NCBI GenBank assembly: GCA_020062745.1
Contig: JAGUVT010000017.1
Location: 1 to 58,145 of the forward strand
Reading direction: 5' to 3'
DNA from: Deltaproteobacteria bacterium
Lineage (GTDB): Bacteria; Bacillota; Desulfotomaculia; Desulfotomaculales; JAGUVT01
DNA: 58,145 nucleotides
This document shows, piece by piece, positions 15,428 through 24,182 of the stretch. Numbering within the stretch: the stretch's first letter is position 1; every line of letters starts with the position of its first letter. A program made the position numbers and the translations under genes. The notes below the pieces were generated by a model. That model searched no databases. It was not told the origin of the DNA and saw only the letters and a program-made list of their open reading frames with translations.

Positions 15428-16612
15428 TTGAGAAAAGTGATGGTAGTGACCGGTATTCGTTCTGAATATTTTTTGCTGGAGCCCTTGTTGCAAGAAATCT
15501 ATAGTGATAATCTTTTTGAATTGCAGGTGGTGGTTACAGGGGCGCATTTAAGCCATCGTTATGGTAGTACCGTACGGGTTATTGAAGAAAGTTTTGGTGA
15601 AACAGAGAAGATAACTTCATTGTTTGACACTGATGAACCAATCGGAAGGGTCAAGGGTCTTGGCCTGATTGTTATGGAGTTATCCGAGCTTGTATGCAGA
15701 AAAAAACCTGACTTTCTACTGGTTCTTGGTGATCGGGAGGAATCCCTTGCTGTTGCTACGGTGGGTAATTACCTGAATGTGCCGGTTGTCCATTTAAGTG
15801 GGGGAGACCGGGCAATAGGTAACGTTGACGATCATGTGCGCCATGCAGTAACCAAGCTGGCCCATATCCATTGTGCATTTACCGGGGAAAGTGGCCGGAG
15901 GATAATTCAAATGGGAGAAGAACCCTGGCGGGTACACGTAACGGGTTCTCCCGGGTTGGATGGTATACTTAAGACGCCTTTTATGTCTGTTAAGGAGTTG
16001 GAGAATTCTTTAAAAATCAAGTTGGGCAGCCGGTTTTTTGTAGTTATCCAACATCCTATTTCTTCTGAGATTGTGGAAGGGGCAGAGCAGGTTAGTGCTA
16101 CCCTGCAGTCGATAGTAAATACGGGGGTTCCGGCTGTGGTCATCAGGCCTAACTCTGATGCCGGGTCACATCGAATAATAGATGTGATTGGGGAGTATAC
16201 GAATAATTATGATTTTATTTATAGCTTTTCGAACCTGCCCAGGCTGGAATTTGTGAATTTGCTGCGTCAAGCCGTGGCTCTGGTAGGTAATTCCAGCGCC
16301 GGCATCCATGAAGCACCGTTTTTAAAGTTGCCGGCGGTCAATATTGGGAACCGGCAAAAAGAAAGAGAGCACTCGACGAATGTTGTTTTTGTGCATTTTG
16401 ATGTTGAGACAATCACTTTTTATTTAAGGAAGCTTTTGGAGGATAAAAATTATCGAGAAGTTCTGGCAGATTGTGATTCGCCGTATGGTGATGGGAAAGC
16501 TGTTCCCAGGATAAAAGAATTAATAAAAGAAACAAAGATAGATAACAGGTTGCTCTATAAAGAGTTTATAGATTTAAATCTGGCGACGGGAGTGAAGAAA
16601 CTTGCGAGGTGA
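15428..16612 (+). CDS. legG: Hydrolysing UDP/GDP-sugar 2-epimerase (NeuC/LegG-like)
   Basis: About 394 residues from a TTG at 15428, where the family's MRKVxxVTGxRxEY start aligns (15416 and 15419 also open). Conserved blocks include FLLVLGDREESLAVATVG, VVHLSGGDRAIGNVDDHVRH, VTGSPGLDG and LVGNSSAGIHEAPFLKLPAV. LegG removes the nucleotide from the bacillosamine-type sugar and inverts C2, giving the mannosamine-type substrate for LegI. It overlaps legI by 11 bases, consistent with coupled translation of consecutive steps. Confidence 0.9.
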   Translation: MRKVMVVTGIRSEYFLLEPLLQEIYSDNLFELQVVVTGAHLSHRYGSTVRVIEESFGETEKITSLFDTDEPIGRVKGLGLIVMELSELVCRKKPDFLLVLGDREESLAVATVGNYLNVPVVHLSGGDRAIGNVDDHVRHAVTKLAHIHCAFTGESGRRIIQMGEEPWRVHVTGSPGLDGILKTPFMSVKELENSLKIKLGSRFFVVIQHPISSEIVEGAEQVSATLQSIVNTGVPAVVIRPNSDAGSHRIIDVIGEYTNNYDFIYSFSNLPRLEFVNLLRQAVALVGNSSAGIHEAPFLKLPAVNIGNRQKEREHSTNVVFVHFDVETITFYLRKLLEDKNYREVLADCDSPYGDGKAVPRIKELIKETKIDNRLLYKEFIDLNLATGVKKLAR

Positions 16613-17618
16613 TAAAGTATTTATCATCGCTGAAGCGGGCGTCAATCACAACGGGGACCTGCGGCTGGCCGAACGGCTTGTGGATGCTGCAGTGGAAGCC
16701 GGCGCCGATGCGGTTAAGTTTCAAACCTTTAAAGCTGAGCGGGTAGTTGCGGCGACTGCTAAAAGGGCGGAATACCAGAAGAAAAATATGCCTGAAAAGG
16801 ATGAAACCCAGTTTGCGATGCTCAAACGCCTGGAGCTTGGATTCGATGATTTCAGGGAACTGAAAAGTTATTGCGGCCGCCGGGGAATTGTTTTTTTATC
16901 CTCTCCTTTTGATCTGGAAAGTATAGATTTTTTGGACGAGCTGGGTGTGCCGTATTTTAAAATTCCTTCGGGGGAGATAACCAACCTTCCTTTTTTGCGC
17001 CGGATCGGCCGTAAACGCAGGCCGATTATTCTTTCTACGGGCATGTCCACTCTGGGCGAGATTGAAGGGGCGGTAGAGATATTAAGGAAGGCTGGAACGC
17101 AGGAGCTGACCTTGCTTCACTGTACGACCAGTTACCCCGCGCCGCCGGAAGAAGTCAACCTGCGGGCGATGTTAACTTTAGAGCAGGCCTTCGGGTTGCC
17201 GGTGGGTTACTCCGACCATACCATAGGCTTTGCCGTTCCTGTTGCTGCTGCGGCCCTGGGAGCTTCGGTTATCGAAAAACATCTTACATTGGATTGCCGG
17301 ATGGAGGGACCGGACCATAAAGCTTCGCTGGAACCGGCCGAATTTAAAAGTATGGTGGAAGCTGTCCGGATGGTGGAAAAAAGCCTGGGCGACGGCTTGA
17401 AGAAACCGACCATGCGGGAGTTAGAGATTATGCCTGCTGTGCGGCGCAGCATAACAGCCGCCATGGATATCAGGGCAGGCGAAAGAATTATGGAGGAGTG
17501 CCTGACGGTGAAACGCCCGGGGACAGGTATATCCCCAATATTCTGGGATTTTTTGCTGGAGAGGGAAGCCCGCTGCGATATACTGGTGGATACGGTGTTG
17601 ACGTGGGAAATGGTTTAA
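16602..17618 (+). CDS. legI: N-acetylneuraminate/legionaminic acid synthase (NeuB/LegI)
   Basis: 338 residues. Canonical NeuB motifs: FIIAEAGVNHNGDLRLAERL, AVKFQTFKAE, PSGEITN, ILSTGMSTLGEIEGAVEIL, LLHCTTSYPAPPEEVNLRAM, GYSDHTIG and VIEKHLTLDCRMEGPDHKAS. A C-terminal SAF domain starts near RRSITAAMDIRAGERI. It condenses phosphoenolpyruvate with the sugar from LegG to make the nine-carbon acid. The start is TTG. It is much closer to known NeuB than the paralogue at 10718. Confidence 0.92.
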   Translation: MRGDKVFIIAEAGVNHNGDLRLAERLVDAAVEAGADAVKFQTFKAERVVAATAKRAEYQKKNMPEKDETQFAMLKRLELGFDDFRELKSYCGRRGIVFLSSPFDLESIDFLDELGVPYFKIPSGEITNLPFLRRIGRKRRPIILSTGMSTLGEIEGAVEILRKAGTQELTLLHCTTSYPAPPEEVNLRAMLTLEQAFGLPVGYSDHTIGFAVPVAAAALGASVIEKHLTLDCRMEGPDHKASLEPAEFKSMVEAVRMVEKSLGDGLKKPTMRELEIMPAVRRSITAAMDIRAGERIMEECLTVKRPGTGISPIFWDFLLEREARCDILVDTVLTWEMV

Positions 17619-17671
17619 AGAACCCCGCGAAAATACCTTAAAAGACTTATTTTAAGACAGGGGTTTTAAGA

Positions 17672-18331
17672 GTGTCTGAAAAGGTTGTTCTGGTCGGAGC
17701 AGGTGGACATGCCGGGGTTGTGGTTGATATTTTGCGCCTGCAACCCGGCAGTGAGTTTGAGCTGGTGGGTTTTACGGACACCAACCTGGAACTGGCAGGT
17801 TCTGAAATCTATGGGCTGCCTGTGTTAGGCAACGATGATATATTGGCCGAACTTTTTGCCGGAGGCGTTCGTTGCGGGCTGGTGACGGTAGGAGCCGTCC
17901 GGGTAAATCCCGTGCGGGAGAAATTATATGAAATATTGATTGGTCTTGGATTTGAGTTGATTAATGCGGTTCACCCGGCAAGCGTGATTGCCGGAAACGT
18001 AGTGTTTGGTAGAGGCAATACAGTGATGGCCGGTGTGTTGATCAACCCCGGCGCCGTGGTAAATGAAAATGTGATTATTAATACTGGCGCCGTTGTTGAA
18101 CATGACTGCCATGTTGGCTCCCATGTACATATTGGTCCGGGCGCCCGGATTGGCGGCGGGGTGAGAATTGGCGAGGGAGCCGTTATTGGAATGGGGGCGA
18201 CGGTTTTGCCTTCTCTGAGGGTCGGCAGAAGGGCGATGATCGGCGCCGGCGCCGTGGTTGTCAGGGACGTGCCTCCGGCCGCTACGGTTGTTGGCGTTCC
18301 CGGCCAGGTGGTTAAATGTGCCGGGGACTAG
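17672..18331 (+). CDS. legH: Sugar N-acetyltransferase, NeuD/PglD/LegH-like
   Basis: 219 residues, GTG start. The N-terminal PglD-like Rossmann part (VVLVGAGGHAGVVVDILRL) is followed by left-handed beta-helix hexapeptide repeats (NVVFGRGNTVMAGVLINPGA, HIGPGARIGGGVRIGEGAVI). Members acetylate the 4-amino group of a nucleotide-linked sugar, or O-acetylate the finished acid (NeuD). Between legI and legB/legC, the LegH role (acetyl-CoA, 4-amino sugar) is the best guess. Confidence 0.85.
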   Translation: MSEKVVLVGAGGHAGVVVDILRLQPGSEFELVGFTDTNLELAGSEIYGLPVLGNDDILAELFAGGVRCGLVTVGAVRVNPVREKLYEILIGLGFELINAVHPASVIAGNVVFGRGNTVMAGVLINPGAVVNENVIINTGAVVEHDCHVGSHVHIGPGARIGGGVRIGEGAVIGMGATVLPSLRVGRRAMIGAGAVVVRDVPPAATVVGVPGQVVKCAGD

Positions 18332-18357
18332 TTTTTTGAGAGAGAGGTATATCTGAA

Positions 18358-19341
18358 TTGAATGGCAAAAAGGTGCTGGTAACCGGGTCGGAAGGATTTA
18401 TCGGCAGTCACCTGGTGGAGCGGCTGGTGGAGTTGGGCGCCCGGGTGAGGGCCGTGGTACTCTATAATTTCGCCAATTCCTGGGGCTGGCTGGAGAGCCT
18501 GCCGCCGGCAGTGCTGGAGGAAGTAGAGGTCTGTCCCGGCGATGTGAGGGATCAGGGCATGGTGAAGGAGGCGTTAAAGGGACAGGAAATAATTTTTCAC
18601 CTGGCCGCGCTGATCGGTATTCCTTATTCTTACAAGGCTCCCGCCAGCTACGTGCAGACCAATGTGGTAGGCACCCTGAACATGCTGGAGGCGGCGCGGG
18701 AGTGCGGGGTGGAGAGGTTCATTCATACTTCGACCAGCGAGGTTTACGGCACGGCTGTCTACGTGCCGATTGACGAGCGGCACCCGCTGCAGACCCAGTC
18801 TCCTTACGCCGCCACCAAGATAGCGGCCGACAAGCTGGCTGAAAGCTATCACCGCACTTTCGGCCTGCCGGTGGTAACTGTCCGTCCTTTCAACACCTAC
18901 GGCCCGCGGCAGTCGGCCCGGGCGGTGATACCCACCGTTATTACTCAGGCGCTAACCTCAAAAGAAGTAAAGCTGGGTTCCCTGCACCCCACCAGGGACC
19001 TTACCTTCGTTAAGGACACCGTGGAAGGGTTTATAAAAAGTGCGGCGGCGGAACGGGCGGTCGGTGAGGTGATCAATATCGGGTCGGGCTTTGAGATTTC
19101 CATCGGCGAACTGGCGCGCCTGATTTTAGGGTTGATTCCGGGCTGCAAGGCGGAACTGGCGGAGGACGTTGAGAGGCGGCGGCCGCCCGGCAGCGAGGTG
19201 GAGAGGCTGTGGGCCGACAACCGGAAGGCGCGGGAACTTTTGGGCTGGCAGCCGGCTTACACGCTGGAGAAGGGGCTGGCGGAAACCGTTGCCTGGTTCT
19301 CACAGGAGGCCGGCCGGTATAAGCAGATTTATAACGTATAA
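18358..19341 (+). CDS. legB: NDP-sugar 4,6-dehydratase, SDR family (LegB-like)
   Basis: 327 residues, TTG start behind GAGAGAGG. KKVLVTGSEGFIGSHLVERL is the NAD-binding Rossmann motif. TSTSEVYGTA with SPYAATKIAADKLAESY gives the catalytic Tyr and Lys, and RPFNTYGPRQSARAVIPTV is typical of extended SDR dehydratases. LegB converts GDP-GlcNAc to the 4-keto-6-deoxy sugar, the first committed step. The gene is 11 bases upstream of its aminotransferase partner. Confidence 0.9.
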   Translation: MNGKKVLVTGSEGFIGSHLVERLVELGARVRAVVLYNFANSWGWLESLPPAVLEEVEVCPGDVRDQGMVKEALKGQEIIFHLAALIGIPYSYKAPASYVQTNVVGTLNMLEAARECGVERFIHTSTSEVYGTAVYVPIDERHPLQTQSPYAATKIAADKLAESYHRTFGLPVVTVRPFNTYGPRQSARAVIPTVITQALTSKEVKLGSLHPTRDLTFVKDTVEGFIKSAAAERAVGEVINIGSGFEISIGELARLILGLIPGCKAELAEDVERRRPPGSEVERLWADNRKARELLGWQPAYTLEKGLAETVAWFSQEAGRYKQIYNV

Positions 19342-19352
19342 GGGGCGATACA

Positions 19353-20447
19353 GTGATCCCGTTGTGTGTTCCGGAAATCAGGGGCAACGAGTGGAAATAT
19401 GTGAAAGAATGCCTGGACACTGCCTGGGTATCCTATGCCGGCGGCTTTGTAAGCCTTTTTGAGGAGCGGTTTGCTGCCTACATTGGTGCGGATCATGCCG
19501 TCGCCACCATGAACGGGACGGCGGCGCTGCACCTGGCCCTGGTTGCCCTGGGCATCGGGCCGGGGGACGAGGTGATCGTGCCCACCCTTACTTTTGTTGC
19601 GCCGGTCAACGCTGTTACCTACACCGGCGCCACGCCTGTCTTTGTTGATGCCGGGGAGCGCACCTGGAACATGGAGGTCAGGCTGGTGGAAGAGAAGATT
19701 ACCGGTAAAACCAGGGCCATCCTGCCGGTGCATCTTTACGGCCACCCCGTTGATCTGGACCCCCTCCTGGAAATTGCCGGAAAATATGGCCTTTATATAG
19801 TGGAAGACGCCTCCGAGTCTTTAGGCGCCGGGTACAAAGGTAAAAGTGTTGGAGCGGTGGGTGACGCGGGGTGTTTCAGCTTCAACGCCAACAAGCTGAT
19901 CACCACCGGCGGGGGCGGCATGCTGGTTACAAATAATGCGGCGCTGGCGGAAAAGGCCCGCTTTTTGAGCAGCCAGGCCAAAGTGCCGGGGGCGGCTTAT
20001 TTTCATCCGGACATCGGCTACAATTACCGAATGACGAATGTTCAAGCAGCCATGGGACTGGCTCAACTGGAGCAAATTGAGGATTACCTTAAAGCTAAAC
20101 GGGCCAACGCCCTGCTGTATGATACTCAACTGGCGGAAGTAAAGGGCATCGTCAGGCCGCTTGAGGAAGACTGGGCTGTCCATTCCTATTGGCTTTATTC
20201 GGTGCTGGTGGACGGCTGCCCTTTGAGCCGGGATGAGCTGATGATGAAACTGGCGGATGCGGGAATTGAGAGCCGCCCTTTTTTTCTGCCCATACATTCT
20301 TTGCCGCCGTACCGGGACCGGCATTACGGCGATTTCCCGGCGGCCGGGCGTTTATCAGCGCAGGGATTGAACCTGCCTTCTTCGGTGGGCTTGAAAGAAG
20401 AAGAAATCCTCCGGGTATGCCGCAAGTTGAAGGAGCTTGCCGGTTAA
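19353..20447 (+). CDS. legC: PLP sugar aminotransferase, DegT/DnrJ/EryC1 family (LegC-like)
   Basis: 364 residues, GTG start. Family motifs: VPEIRGNEWKYVKECLDTAW, TMNGTAALHLALVALGIGPG, ILPVHLYGHPVDLDPLLEIA and VEDASESLGAGYKGKSVG. The PLP-binding Lys lies in CFSFNANKLITTGGGGML. LegC puts an amino group at C4 of the 4-keto sugar from LegB using glutamate. The start WKYVKECLDTAWVSYAG is the variant seen in LegC-type enzymes. Confidence 0.9.
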   Translation: MIPLCVPEIRGNEWKYVKECLDTAWVSYAGGFVSLFEERFAAYIGADHAVATMNGTAALHLALVALGIGPGDEVIVPTLTFVAPVNAVTYTGATPVFVDAGERTWNMEVRLVEEKITGKTRAILPVHLYGHPVDLDPLLEIAGKYGLYIVEDASESLGAGYKGKSVGAVGDAGCFSFNANKLITTGGGGMLVTNNAALAEKARFLSSQAKVPGAAYFHPDIGYNYRMTNVQAAMGLAQLEQIEDYLKAKRANALLYDTQLAEVKGIVRPLEEDWAVHSYWLYSVLVDGCPLSRDELMMKLADAGIESRPFFLPIHSLPPYRDRHYGDFPAAGRLSAQGLNLPSSVGLKEEEILRVCRKLKELAG

Positions 20448-20515
20448 GTGCTGCCGCAGTCCGGCGGAAGGGGTTCTTCGAAAGTTTTTGTAATAAGACG
20501 GTTGGAGGGGTAGAG

Positions 20516-21505
20516 ATGGAAAGGGACGTCAAGCCGAACGCCACCTACGGCGAGGTCAGGAGAACCGCGGAAAAGATGGACTGGGAGAAAGCGCGCGGGG
20601 CGGATTACTGGGAGTACCGGCGAAAGTGGACGGAGTATCCGCAGCGGCTTTTCGTGAGCGAGTTTCCGCTGCACCTGGATATTGAAACCACGAACGCCTG
20701 CAACCTGAAGTGCCCCATGTGCCCCCGCAACCAGACCTCTTACCGGCAGAAAAGCGGTTACATGGATTTTGCCTTTTACCGCCGGTTGATTGAAGAAGGA
20801 GCGGAGAACGGTCTGTGTTCGGTCAAGCTCAATTACCTCGGCGAGCCTTTGATGCATAAGGATATTGTCAGGCAGGTGCAGTTTGCTAAAAAGAGCGGCA
20901 TTATTGAGGTAATGCTCAATACCAACGCCACCCTTTTGACGGAGGAATTGTCCCGCCGGCTGCTTGACGCCGGCCTGGACAGCATCTTTTTTTCGGCTGA
21001 TTCGCCCTACCGGGAAAAGTACAACCGCATCAGGGTGGGCGCCGATTTTGACGTGGTTATAAAGAATATTATCAGTTTTGTCGATATAAGGAATAAGGGC
21101 GGCTACCGCCACGTGCAGACGCGGGTGTCCATGGTGGTTATGGACAATGAGCCGGAAGAGTTTGAGGATTATAAAAAGTTCTGGCTGGATTACGTGGACC
21201 TGGTCGGCTTTGGAGAATACGTGAATCACGATTTTGATTACGGTTCTGAAATAAATCCGGCTTTTGCCTGCGCTCAGCCTTTCCAGCGCATGTTTGTGAT
21301 GTGGGACGGTGTTGTCTGCCCCTGCTGCATGGATGATAAGAGGAGCCTGGTAATGGGAGATGCCGGGGCCGAACCGTTGAAGGTTATCTGGCATAATGCT
21401 TCCTACAGGCGTTTGCGGGAAGCCATGATTAACGGAAGGTATCATGAAATCGGCCTTTGCCGCCGGTGTTACGTGCCGTGGGCGAATACGGGAGGGAAAG
21501 AGTAG
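20516..21505 (+). CDS. Radical SAM protein with SPASM domain
   Basis: About 329 residues from the ATG at 20516 (site TTGGAGGGG); upstream codons overlap legC. LDIETTNACNLKCPMCPRNQ holds the CxxxCxxC cluster. The C-terminal part has more cysteines (FVMWDGVVCPCCMDDKRS, IGLCRRCYVPW) of a SPASM auxiliary cluster. Radical SAM/SPASM enzymes modify peptides or sugars by radical chemistry. Within a glycan island, C-H chemistry such as deoxygenation or epimerisation of the sugar is plausible. The exact reaction is unknown. Confidence 0.85.
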   Translation: MERDVKPNATYGEVRRTAEKMDWEKARGADYWEYRRKWTEYPQRLFVSEFPLHLDIETTNACNLKCPMCPRNQTSYRQKSGYMDFAFYRRLIEEGAENGLCSVKLNYLGEPLMHKDIVRQVQFAKKSGIIEVMLNTNATLLTEELSRRLLDAGLDSIFFSADSPYREKYNRIRVGADFDVVIKNIISFVDIRNKGGYRHVQTRVSMVVMDNEPEEFEDYKKFWLDYVDLVGFGEYVNHDFDYGSEINPAFACAQPFQRMFVMWDGVVCPCCMDDKRSLVMGDAGAEPLKVIWHNASYRRLREAMINGRYHEIGLCRRCYVPWANTGGKE

Positions 21506-21516
21506 GGGTTTTGTGC

Positions 21517-22272
21517 ATGAGAACGGCTGTCTTTATTACAGCACGGGTAAAGTCATCGCGTCTGCCACGCAAGGCGCTTTTAAAAATAGGCGGTAAAACC
21601 GCTATCGAGCACCTGATCGAGAGGGCGAAAAGAGCTGTCCGGCCGCAGTTGGTGGTGATGTGCACTTCTACCAACCCGCATGACCTGGTTCTGGCCGAGT
21701 TGGCGGTGAAAAATAATATTTACTTTTTCCGCGGCAGTGAAGATGACAAGCTGGATCGTTATTTAAAAGCAGCGGAGAAGTTCCGGGTGGAGTTTATTGT
21801 GACGGTGGATGGCGACGATATTTTTTGCGATCCGGAACTTATGGACCAGGCAATAGAACATTTTTTGCAAACAGAGGCTGACTTCATTACCTGGAATGGT
21901 TTGCCGCTCGGTGCTGCCTGCGCCGGGATTAAAGTCGAAGCTTTGCGCCGGGTGTGCGAACTAAAGGCTGAAACCGATACCGAAGTCTGGGGAGGGTATT
22001 TTACCGAAACGGGTCTTTTTAAAGTGGAGCAAATAGAAGCAGAAGAAGCATTGAGACGGCCGGAGGTCAGGATGACCCTGGATTATCCGGAAGATCTCCG
22101 GTTTTTTGAGCGTATTTTTGCGGAACTGGACGCCGGCGGCCGGTTCTTTTCTCTCCGGGAAGTTCTTTCCCTGCTTGAGGAGAAACCGGAAATTACCGAA
22201 ATCAACCGCGGCGTTCAGGCGGCATACGAAGAGCACCTGAAAAAGTCGGCGCCTGTCAGGTTGAAGAGCTAG
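21517..22272 (+). CDS. SpsF-like cytidylyltransferase
   Basis: 251 residues from the ATG at 21517. AVFITARVKSSRLPRKALLK is the SpsF-type nucleotide-binding start, and IVTVDGDDIFCDPELMDQAI is a conserved acidic block. SpsF proteins occur with NeuB-like SpsE in Bacillus spore-coat polysaccharide loci and are thought to make CMP-sugars. With the divergent NeuB at 10718 it suggests a second CMP-ulosonic acid branch. It follows the radical SAM gene by 11 bases. Confidence 0.8.
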   Translation: MRTAVFITARVKSSRLPRKALLKIGGKTAIEHLIERAKRAVRPQLVVMCTSTNPHDLVLAELAVKNNIYFFRGSEDDKLDRYLKAAEKFRVEFIVTVDGDDIFCDPELMDQAIEHFLQTEADFITWNGLPLGAACAGIKVEALRRVCELKAETDTEVWGGYFTETGLFKVEQIEAEEALRRPEVRMTLDYPEDLRFFERIFAELDAGGRFFSLREVLSLLEEKPEITEINRGVQAAYEEHLKKSAPVRLKS

Positions 22273-22319
22273 ACGCCCATACCACCGGGACGGTGCCGGC
22301 AGTTAGTGAAAATACCATG

Positions 22320-22403
22320 TGTCGTTGCGAGGGCGAAGCCCGACGCAATCCTAAGGCAGTATGCGCAGCAGGGGATTGCCATGCCTTAAGGCTCGCAATG
22401 ACA
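22320..22403. repeat. MITE-like short inverted-repeat element
   Basis: 84 bp with ends TGTCGTTGCGAG and CTCGCAATGACA, which pair at 11 of 12 positions. Inner parts (GAAGCCCGACGCAATCC and GGATTGCCATGCC) also form a partial hairpin. The GTCATTGCGAG...GCAATC pattern is a dispersed repeat I have seen in several unrelated bacterial genomes. It fills the only sizeable gap (22273-22430) of this gene group and could fold as RNA between the two cistrons. Confidence 0.7.
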
Positions 22404-22430
22404 AATAGCAAATTTCAGGAAGTGTATTAG

Positions 22431-23153
22431 ATGGTTAAAAGGGATTGGGAACACGGGCTGGAGAGCCAGGGTTATCTTTCTGCCATGTTGCGACGGGCGA
22501 CCGGCGAGGCGCCGGTAATGGAACAGACGAAGCAGTTGGTTGAGCTGATCGGGGAAATCTACCGGCCGGGCATGAGGGTGCTGGACGTGTGTTGCGGCGC
22601 CGGACATTTTTACCCGGCTTTAGAGAGTATTGATGAAGATATGATTTACCACGGCTGCGACATCTCGCCGGAATACGTCGCTGCAGCCAGAAGAGTTTTT
22701 AAAAGGAAGACGAATGCCGGTTTCTTTGAGGGGGACATTTTCAACCTGCCCTTTTCCGACAGTAGTTATGATATAGTGTTTTGCTACACGACCCTCCAGC
22801 ATTTTCCCGACTACCGGGAAGCCGTCCGGGAGTTGTTGCGGGTAACGGCAAAATACCTTTTTATGAGGCTTTTGCTCAGCGACCATACTTATATTATTAA
22901 AAGGTATAAACCCGGCCTGCTGGACGAAAAAGGGCAACCGGCTTTTGTTTATTATAACATCTGGGATCAGGGTGAGTTTGTTGATTACCTGGAAAACGAC
23001 CTGGGATGCGGGGAGATAAAAGTTTATGACGACCGGTTCAACGTGGAAATACCAAAGGCAAACAACTGGGATACATATACCCTGGCCGGGATGCAGATCA
23101 GCGGGAACATCATTTTGACCTGGAAACATGTGCGGGCTGTTAAGGGAGGTTAA
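22431..23153 (+). CDS. SAM-dependent methyltransferase, class I
   Basis: 240 residues. MRVLDVCCGAGHFYPALESI is SAM motif I, and FEGDIFNLPFSDSSYDIVFC with TTLQHFPDYREAV fits the Methyltransf_11/25 type. It probably methylates a sugar or a glycan tail; flagellar nonulosonic acids are often methylated. It is 6 bases from the oxidoreductase that follows, and the MITE-like repeat lies just before it. Confidence 0.8.
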   Translation: MVKRDWEHGLESQGYLSAMLRRATGEAPVMEQTKQLVELIGEIYRPGMRVLDVCCGAGHFYPALESIDEDMIYHGCDISPEYVAAARRVFKRKTNAGFFEGDIFNLPFSDSSYDIVFCYTTLQHFPDYREAVRELLRVTAKYLFMRLLLSDHTYIIKRYKPGLLDEKGQPAFVYYNIWDQGEFVDYLENDLGCGEIKVYDDRFNVEIPKANNWDTYTLAGMQISGNIILTWKHVRAVKGG

Positions 23154-23159
23154 TCTATT

Positions 23160-24182
23160 GTGAAATTTCTGGTGGTCGGGCTTGGTTCCATGGGAAAACG
23201 CCGGATTAGGAATTTGCAGCATCTCGGGGCGGGTGAAATAACAGGTTTCGACCCGCGGGCGGACCGGCGGGAAGAAGCCGGTTCCAGGTATAGGATCAAG
23301 ACCTTTGCTTCCTTTGAGGAAGCCCTGGCGGAAGACCCCGGCGCACTCATTGTTTCCACGCCGCCGGACAAACACCTGGAATACGCGCTTAAAGCCGCCG
23401 GGAGCGGCAAACATTTTTTTACCGAAGCCGGCGTAATGACCGACGGCCTGGAAGAGTTGATCGTCCTTTGCCGCGACCGGCGGATAGTAGCCGCGCCGTC
23501 GTGCACCATGCGCTTTCAGCCGTCAATCAGGGTGATAAAGAAACTGGTGGAGGACCGGGTTGTTGGCGGAATACAGGCCTTTACCTACCACAGCGGTCAG
23601 TACCTGCCCGACTGGCACCCGTGGGAGGATTACCGTTCTTTCTATGTCTCACGGAGAGAAACCGGCGCCTGCCGGGAGATTGTGCCTTTTGAGCTGGTCT
23701 GGTTGACCTGGGTACTGGGCGAGGTGGAGTTGGTTTCCTGCTTTAAGGGCAAGCTTTCCGGGTTGGAGGCCGATATAGACGATGTCTATCAGCTTTTGCT
23801 GGGCTTTCAGGGAGGTACCCTGGGCCATATGCTGGTGGATGTGATCGCGAGAGTTCCTTACCGGGTATTGAAACTGATCAGTGACGAAGGGATTATCAGT
23901 TGGGACTGGCGGGAAAAATGCGTGCGGGTTTTCCGGGCTGCCGCCGGTGAATGGGAGGAGTACCGTGAACCGGCAGGCATGGTGGAAAAGGGATATGTTA
24001 TTGAAGAAGAAATGTATATCGCTGAAATGGCGCACTTTATCAAAGCGATAAAAGGAGAAGAACAGTATCAATACAGCCTGGCTGAAGATAAAAAGGTTCT
24101 GGAACTCTTGCTTGCCGCCGAACAGAGTTGGGAAAACGGTATCCACATCCAGCCGGGTGGAATTGGGGGGCAAAGGAAATGA
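23160..24182 (+). CDS. Gfo/Idh/MocA-family sugar oxidoreductase
   Basis: 340 residues, GTG start. FLVVGLGSMGKRRIRNLQHL is the dinucleotide-binding motif. STPPDKHLEYALKAAGSGKH and FFTEAGVMTDGLEELI follow the family pattern, except that the usual EKP is replaced by TEAG. It likely oxidises a sugar hydroxyl with NAD(P), which would supply a keto group for the class III aminotransferase two genes on. The last four bases (ATGA) overlap the ptmE-like start. Confidence 0.8.
   Translation: MKFLVVGLGSMGKRRIRNLQHLGAGEITGFDPRADRREEAGSRYRIKTFASFEEALAEDPGALIVSTPPDKHLEYALKAAGSGKHFFTEAGVMTDGLEELIVLCRDRRIVAAPSCTMRFQPSIRVIKKLVEDRVVGGIQAFTYHSGQYLPDWHPWEDYRSFYVSRRETGACREIVPFELVWLTWVLGEVELVSCFKGKLSGLEADIDDVYQLLLGFQGGTLGHMLVDVIARVPYRVLKLISDEGIISWDWREKCVRVFRAAAGEWEEYREPAGMVEKGYVIEEEMYIAEMAHFIKAIKGEEQYQYSLAEDKKVLELLLAAEQSWENGIHIQPGGIGGQRK

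Noticed and set aside
20444-21445. 333-residue minus-strand frame
   Set aside because: It is the antisense of the radical SAM gene, which has clear motifs and a ribosome site. Long antisense frames are common in GC-rich genes.
22620-23414. 264-residue minus-strand frame
   Set aside because: It runs antisense through the methyltransferase and oxidoreductase genes, both with strong family motifs.
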